From Pseudomonas sp. GV071 (lineage in GTDB: Bacteria; Pseudomonadota; Gammaproteobacteria; Pseudomonadales; Pseudomonadaceae), in assembly GCF_003050835.1 (NCBI RefSeq), contig NZ_QAOJ01000005.1, forward strand, positions 186,001 through 250,000: a stretch of DNA of 64,000 bases. Direction: 5' to 3'. Made by a program: the position numbers and the translations under genes. The notes under the pieces were generated by a model. That model had not been told where the DNA came from. It worked only from the letters and a program-made list of their open reading frames with translations, and made no database searches. Shown piece by piece: positions 60,236-64,000 of this stretch. Each line of letters begins with the position of its first letter. The first letter of the stretch is position 1.

Positions 60236-61510
60236 ATGCTTCGCACCCTGACCGCCATTGTTCTTGCTTGCCTGCTGTGCCCGGCCTTCGCTGACGAGCG
60301 CGCAGACACCCAAAAGCAGCTCGACGCTGCCCAACAGGACGTGGCCGAGCTGAAAAAACTGCTGCAGAAAATCGAGGCCGACAAGTCCGGCATCCAGAAG
60401 CAACTGCGCGGTACCGAGACCGAAATGGGCGACCTGGAGAAACAGGTCAAAACCCTTGAGGAACAACTCAAGGACAGTGAATCCGAGATCCAGCGTCTCG
60501 ATGGTGAGAAAAAAAAACTTGAAGGTGCGCGTCTCGAACAGCAACGGCTGATCGGCATCCAGGCGCGAGCGGCCTACCAGAGTGGTAGGCAGGAGTACCT
60601 GAAACTCCTGCTCAACCAGCAAAACCCGGAAAAATTCGCCCGCACCCTCACCTACTACGACTACGTCAGCCAAGCCCGCCTCGAACAACTCAACACCTTC
60701 AACGAAACCCTGCGCCAACTGGCCAACGTCGAGCGCGAAAGCACCGAAGAAAAGGCCCAGCTCGATCAGCGCAAAGGCGCCCTCGATCAGCGTCGCGACC
60801 AGCTGGCTCAAGTGCGCAAAGAGCGCCAGCTAGCGCTGGCCAAGCTCAACAACGAATCGAAAAGCAGCGACCAGAAGCTCAAAGCCCGCCAGCAGGAACA
60901 AGCCGCGCTGGGCAATGTGCTGAAAACCATCGAAGAAACCCTGGCGCGCCAGGCCCGCGAAGCCAAGGCCGCGGAAGAGGCACGCAAGCGCGCCGAGCAG
61001 GAACAGCAACTGGCCATGGCCAACCGCCGCGTTGGTCCCGGCCAGAAGCCGGCCAGCGTCGCCACCGGCCCGCTGGTTTCCAGCGATGGCGCCACATTTG
61101 GCGGCGCATTTGCCAGTGCTCGCGGCAAGTTGCCCTGGCCGGTGAACGGCCGCATCGTGGCGCGATATGGAACCCAACGCGGCGATGACGCTCGTACAAC
61201 ATGGGACGGCGTGTTGATCGGCGCCTCCGCGGGTAGCCAGGTGCGTGCCGTGAGTGGTGGACGCGTGGTGTTCGCCGACTGGTTGCGTGGTTCCGGGCTG
61301 CTGGTGATCCTCGACCATGGCAACGGTTACCTGAGCCTGTACGGACACAACCAAAGCTTATTGAAAGACGCAGGGGACGTGGTCAAAGCTGGCGAACCGA
61401 TTGCGACGGTTGGCACCAGCGGCGGCCAGGACACCCCGGCGCTGTATTTTGCGATTCGTCAGCAGGGCCGCCCCAGCGACCCTGCGCAATGGTGTCGGGC
61501 GCAGGGATAG
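60236..61510 (+). CDS. envC: Murein hydrolase activator EnvC family protein
   Basis: A 424-residue periplasmic protein: signal peptide (LTAIVLACLLCPAFA, cleaved before DERA), a long coiled coil (about 25-270, rich in K, E and Q), and a C-terminal LytM/M23-type domain (about 310-424). The LytM metal-site His residues are not intact (the first ligand position reads TTWDGVLIG), as in E. coli EnvC, which activates amidases rather than cutting peptidoglycan itself. Start chosen at 60236 to keep the signal peptide. Followed after 34 bases by ctpA, a probable two-gene operon. Confidence 0.9.
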   Translation: MLRTLTAIVLACLLCPAFADERADTQKQLDAAQQDVAELKKLLQKIEADKSGIQKQLRGTETEMGDLEKQVKTLEEQLKDSESEIQRLDGEKKKLEGARLEQQRLIGIQARAAYQSGRQEYLKLLLNQQNPEKFARTLTYYDYVSQARLEQLNTFNETLRQLANVERESTEEKAQLDQRKGALDQRRDQLAQVRKERQLALAKLNNESKSSDQKLKARQQEQAALGNVLKTIEETLARQAREAKAAEEARKRAEQEQQLAMANRRVGPGQKPASVATGPLVSSDGATFGGAFASARGKLPWPVNGRIVARYGTQRGDDARTTWDGVLIGASAGSQVRAVSGGRVVFADWLRGSGLLVILDHGNGYLSLYGHNQSLLKDAGDVVKAGEPIATVGTSGGQDTPALYFAIRQQGRPSDPAQWCRAQG

Positions 61511-61544
61511 GCCCAGTACCTCTTAATAGTGGAGCTCGTTCGAT

Positions 61545-62873
61545 ATGCCGCATTTGTCTCGCCTTAATTCCCTGGCCCTGGCTATCGCGCTGGCGCTCGG
61601 CGCCCCGCTCCTGCACGCCGCCACCGACGTCGAAAGCAAAGCGCCGGCCGCCTCGCCGGTGACCGCAAAGGCGCCGCTGCCATTGGACGAGTTGCGCACC
61701 TTCGCCGAGGTGCTGGACCGCATCAAGGCTGCCTATGTGGAACCGGTGGACGACAAGACCCTGCTGGAAAACGCCATCAAGGGCATGCTCAGCAACCTCG
61801 ACCCACACTCCGCCTACCTGGGCCCGGAAGACTTCGCTGAGCTGCAGGAAAGCACCAGCGGCGAGTTCGGTGGCCTGGGCATCGAAGTTGGCCTGGAAGA
61901 CGGCTTCGTCAAAGTGGTGTCGCCAATCGACGACACCCCTGCCTCGAAAGCTGGCATCCAGCCGGGCGACCTGATCGTCAAAATCAACGGCGAGCCCACC
62001 AAGGGCCTGTCGATGATGGAAGCCGTGGACAAGATGCGCGGCAAGGCCGGCGAGAAAATCAATCTGACCCTGGTGCGCGATGGCGGTGATCCGTTCGACG
62101 TGCAACTGACCCGCGCAGTGATCAAGGTCAAGAGCGTCAAGAGCCAGACCCTGGAGCCCGGTTACGGCTACCTGCGCATCACCCAGTTCCAGGTCAACAG
62201 CGGCGACGAAGTCGGCAAGGCGCTGGCCAAGCTGAAGAAAGACAACGACGGCAAGAAGCTGCGCGGCCTGGTGCTGGATCTGCGCAACAACCCCGGCGGC
62301 GTGCTGCAGGCGGCCGTGGAAGTGGCTGACCACTTCCTCACCAAAGGCCTGATCGTGTACACCAAAGGCCGCATCGCCAACTCCGAACTGCGCTTCTCCG
62401 CCGACCCGGCCGATGCCAGCGAAGGTGTGCCATTGGTGGTGCTGATCAACGGCGGCAGCGCCTCGGCCTCGGAAATCGTCGCCGGCGCTCTGCAAGACCA
62501 GAAACGCGGGATCCTCATGGGCACCAACAGCTTCGGCAAAGGCTCGGTGCAAACCGTGCTGCCCCTGAGCAACGACCGCGCCCTGAAGATCACCACTGCG
62601 CTGTACTTCACGCCGAATGGCCGCTCGATCCAGGCCCAGGGCATTGTTCCGGACATCGAAGTGGCCCGCGCCAAGATCACCCGCGAAGACGACGGCGAAA
62701 GCTACAAAGAAGCCGACCTCGCCGGTCACCTGGGTAACGGCAACGGCGGCAAGGACAAAACCAGCAGCGAACTGAAAGCTCAGAGCGGCAAAGCCAACCT
62801 GCAGGACCAGGACTTCCAGCTGAGCCAGGCGTTGAGTTTGCTCAAGGGCCTGAATGTTACCCGCAGCGAGTAA
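61545..62873 (+). CDS. ctpA: C-terminal processing peptidase CtpA (S41 family)
   Basis: A 442-residue periplasmic protease: signal peptide (LALAIALALGAPLLHA), N-terminal helices, PDZ domain (about 105-180, GLGIEVGLEDGFVKVVSPI), and the S41 protease with catalytic Ser307 (GGSASASE), Lys332 (SFGKGSVQ) and Gln336. The spacing S+25K+4Q is the same as in P. aeruginosa CtpA, from memory S302/K327/Q331. That enzyme, with the lipoprotein LbcA, degrades cell-wall hydrolases. With envC it forms a cell-wall remodelling pair. Confidence 0.94.
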   Translation: MPHLSRLNSLALAIALALGAPLLHAATDVESKAPAASPVTAKAPLPLDELRTFAEVLDRIKAAYVEPVDDKTLLENAIKGMLSNLDPHSAYLGPEDFAELQESTSGEFGGLGIEVGLEDGFVKVVSPIDDTPASKAGIQPGDLIVKINGEPTKGLSMMEAVDKMRGKAGEKINLTLVRDGGDPFDVQLTRAVIKVKSVKSQTLEPGYGYLRITQFQVNSGDEVGKALAKLKKDNDGKKLRGLVLDLRNNPGGVLQAAVEVADHFLTKGLIVYTKGRIANSELRFSADPADASEGVPLVVLINGGSASASEIVAGALQDQKRGILMGTNSFGKGSVQTVLPLSNDRALKITTALYFTPNGRSIQAQGIVPDIEVARAKITREDDGESYKEADLAGHLGNGNGGKDKTSSELKAQSGKANLQDQDFQLSQALSLLKGLNVTRSE

Positions 62874-62881
62874 CGCGGTTC

Positions 62882-62907
62882 CGTAGGGTGCGCACAGCAC
62901 ACCCTAC
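62882..62907. repeat. Short hairpin with GTAGGGTG arms
   Basis: GTAGGGTG and CACCCTAC flank a short CGCACAGCA core, a reduced version of the repeats at 25026 and 33268. It lies 9 bases past the ctpA stop. Confidence 0.7.
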
Positions 62908-62913
62908 AAAAGC

Positions 62914-62946
62914 AAAAAGCCGAACCCCATTGGGTTCGGCTTTTTT
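62914..62946. terminator. Bidirectional Rho-independent terminator
   Basis: Perfect 9-bp stem GCCGAACCC/GGGTTCGGC with loop CATT, flanked by an A run before and six T residues after. It serves both convergent genes, ctpA and the solute-binding protein. Confidence 0.93.
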
Positions 62947-62964
62947 GTGGAACGCTGTTTTTGC

Positions 62965-63720
62965 TTACAGATAGCTGCTGGAAATCTTGTCCACGGTGCC
63001 ATCGGCACGCATCGCGTCCAGTGCTTTCTGCAGGCGTTGCACCACTTCGTCCGGGGTGTTCAGGTTGAGTGCCAGGAACAGCTGGTTGTCGTTGAAGCGC
63101 AGCACGGTCACCAGGCCATTGACCCCTTCCTGCTTGGCCAGGTAGCGGCCCACCGGATCGGTGGTGGCCCACAGGTCGATCTTGCCTTCCATCAATTTGC
63201 TGACGTTTTCCTGGTCACGCAGGGCGTTCACCGGGGTCATGCCCTTGCCTTCCAGGTACTGGCTGACCGAGGCGTTTTTGTAGGCACCGAGTTTGTATTG
63301 GTTGGCTTCTTCCAGGCTGTTGAGCTTCAGCGTGCTGCCCGGCTTGGCCAGAATTACCGCACTGGTGTTGGCCAGCGGGCCAACCCATTTGAACAGTGCC
63401 TGGCGCGCTTCGGTGCGGGTGGTGGAGAACAGGCCGTAGTTGGCGTTGTCCTGGGTCAACTTGTACAGACGGTCCCAAGGGAAGCGCAGGGTCAGGTTGT
63501 ACTTGATGTCAGCGCGCTTGAACATTTCCCGCACCAGCTCGGCGCTGATGCCGTCGATGCCCTCATCACGGGCGAAATTCTTGTCGCCCACTGCCATGTT
63601 GAACGGCGGGAAGTTTTCGGTCAGCAGGACCACTTCGTAACCTTCCGGCAACTCGGCACGGGCGGCGCTGGCAACCAGGGCCAGGCCCAGCAACAACGAA
63701 CGGGAGAGCAGTTTCAACAT
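62965..63720 (-). CDS. Periplasmic solute-binding protein (amino-acid type, SBP family 3)
   Basis: A 251-residue exported protein: signal peptide (SLLLGLALVASAARA, cleaved before ELPE), then SBP_bac_3 features (LLTENFPPFNMAVGDKNFARDEGIDGISAELVREMF, ALFKWVGPLA and VDKISSSYL). ABC-type amino-acid uptake proteins of this kind occur in Pseudomonas without a linked permease (PA5137-like). A second gene of similar C-terminus follows upstream on the same strand at the right edge. Ligand unknown. Confidence 0.86.
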   Translation of the reverse strand: MLKLLSRSLLLGLALVASAARAELPEGYEVVLLTENFPPFNMAVGDKNFARDEGIDGISAELVREMFKRADIKYNLTLRFPWDRLYKLTQDNANYGLFSTTRTEARQALFKWVGPLANTSAVILAKPGSTLKLNSLEEANQYKLGAYKNASVSQYLEGKGMTPVNALRDQENVSKLMEGKIDLWATTDPVGRYLAKQEGVNGLVTVLRFNDNQLFLALNLNTPDEVVQRLQKALDAMRADGTVDKISSSYL

Positions 63721-63890
63721 GATGGGGTGATGTCCTATCGACGAATTTTTCGGGCAGCCGGATGCCGGCGCAGCAAGCGCGCAATCGTACAGAGAGTTCC
63801 GTATAAATTTGTGACGCAGCGCTCAGAGCGGAGCGAGCGTAGAGGGGCAGATAGCGACGGATTGGGACAAGAAGTCTTCGTTTGCAGGAG

Positions 63891-63951
63891 TCGCGGCTAA
63901 AGCCCCTCCCATAGGATTCACGATTTCCTGTGGGAGGGGCTTTAGCCGCGA
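63891..63951. repeat. REP-type hairpin (GGCTAAAGCCCCTCCCA class)
   Basis: TCGCGGCTAAAGCCCCTCCC and one A (63891-63911) is perfectly complemented by TGGGAGGGGCTTTAGCCGCG and one A (63931-63951). It lies between the two tandem solute-binding protein genes. Confidence 0.87.
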
Positions 63952-63963
63952 TGCTCTTGGGGG

Positions 63964-64000
63964 TTACAGGTAGTTATTGGTCACGTCGTCGACAAACCCA
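63964..64000 (-). CDS. C-terminal end of a second solute-binding protein (partial)
   Basis: Twelve codons of a minus-strand gene cut by the right edge, ending GFVDDVTNNYL before TAA. The pattern GxVDxxxxxYL is the same as the C-terminus of the preceding solute-binding protein (GTVDKISSSYL), so a tandem paralogue is likely. Confidence 0.55.
   Translation of the reverse strand, partial: GFVDDVTNNYL

Overview
The window is chromosomal DNA of a Pseudomonas species. GC content is high, and the gene order follows the P. aeruginosa PA5006-PA5024 block as I remember it (LPS-core kinases, waaG/C/F, ilvE, glnE, aceE, aceF, dipA, msrA, rlmJ, acyl-CoA dehydrogenase, nhaP2, large MscS-type channel, selO, TauE family). 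Later stretches resemble PA4785-4786, PA3211-3214, the hut locus and PA5133-5137, joined in an order that differs from P. aeruginosa. All family, ortholog and synteny statements come from reading and memory; no search was run. I see no prophage, insertion sequence, CRISPR array, rRNA or tRNA.

Layout. 1-2.7 kb: 5' end of gcd (membrane PQQ glucose dehydrogenase), divergent from a TonB-dependent receptor of the PQQ importer type (PqqU/YncD). 2.8-9.6 kb: a tightly overlapping minus-strand LPS inner-core operon, waaF-waaC-waaG-waaP-wapP-wapQ plus a tandem-kinase protein. 9.7-13.7 kb: ilvE and glnE. 13.7-18.3 kb: aceEF (pyruvate dehydrogenase E1 and E2) behind two near-identical palindromes that look like HexR operators. 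18.3-25 kb: a small secreted protein, the DipA-type phosphodiesterase, msrA, an orphan TRAP binding protein with its own palindromic operator, and an HD-GYP phosphodiesterase. 25-38 kb: rlmJ, acyl-CoA dehydrogenase, a K+/H+ antiporter with a TTG start, an MscK/MscM-type channel, selO, racX, a TauE/SafE permease, trxC and a hot-dog thioesterase. 38-43 kb: thiolase divergent from a long-form FabG, then a chemoreceptor. 43-46.5 kb: an MCE lipid-transport operon with a STAS-fused permease. 46.6-55.5 kb: small membrane proteins, an M14 carboxypeptidase, an ECF sigma/FecR/TonB-receptor iron unit with a Fur-like box, a MATE pump, a GAF-GGDEF diguanylate cyclase and a DUF2214 protein. 55.6-60 kb: hutH, hutD, hutC and hutF with HutC-type operators. 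60-64 kb: envC and ctpA (cell-wall remodelling), then two tandem periplasmic solute-binding proteins, the second cut by the window edge.

Three cyclic-di-GMP enzymes lie in the window: two breakdown enzymes (DipA type and HD-GYP) and one synthase with an intact GGEEF motif and inhibitory site. Intergenic spaces between convergent or adjacent genes are filled with REP-type hairpins (seven full copies and one half copy of a GCGGCT-AAGCC element) and a second hairpin family built on GTAGGGTG arms. No intergenic space exceeds about 300 bases. The most interesting points are the gcd/pqqU pairing, the twin aceE operators, the dctP operator with its HD-GYP neighbour, the four-kinase LPS cluster, and the hairpin arms that supply stop codons.
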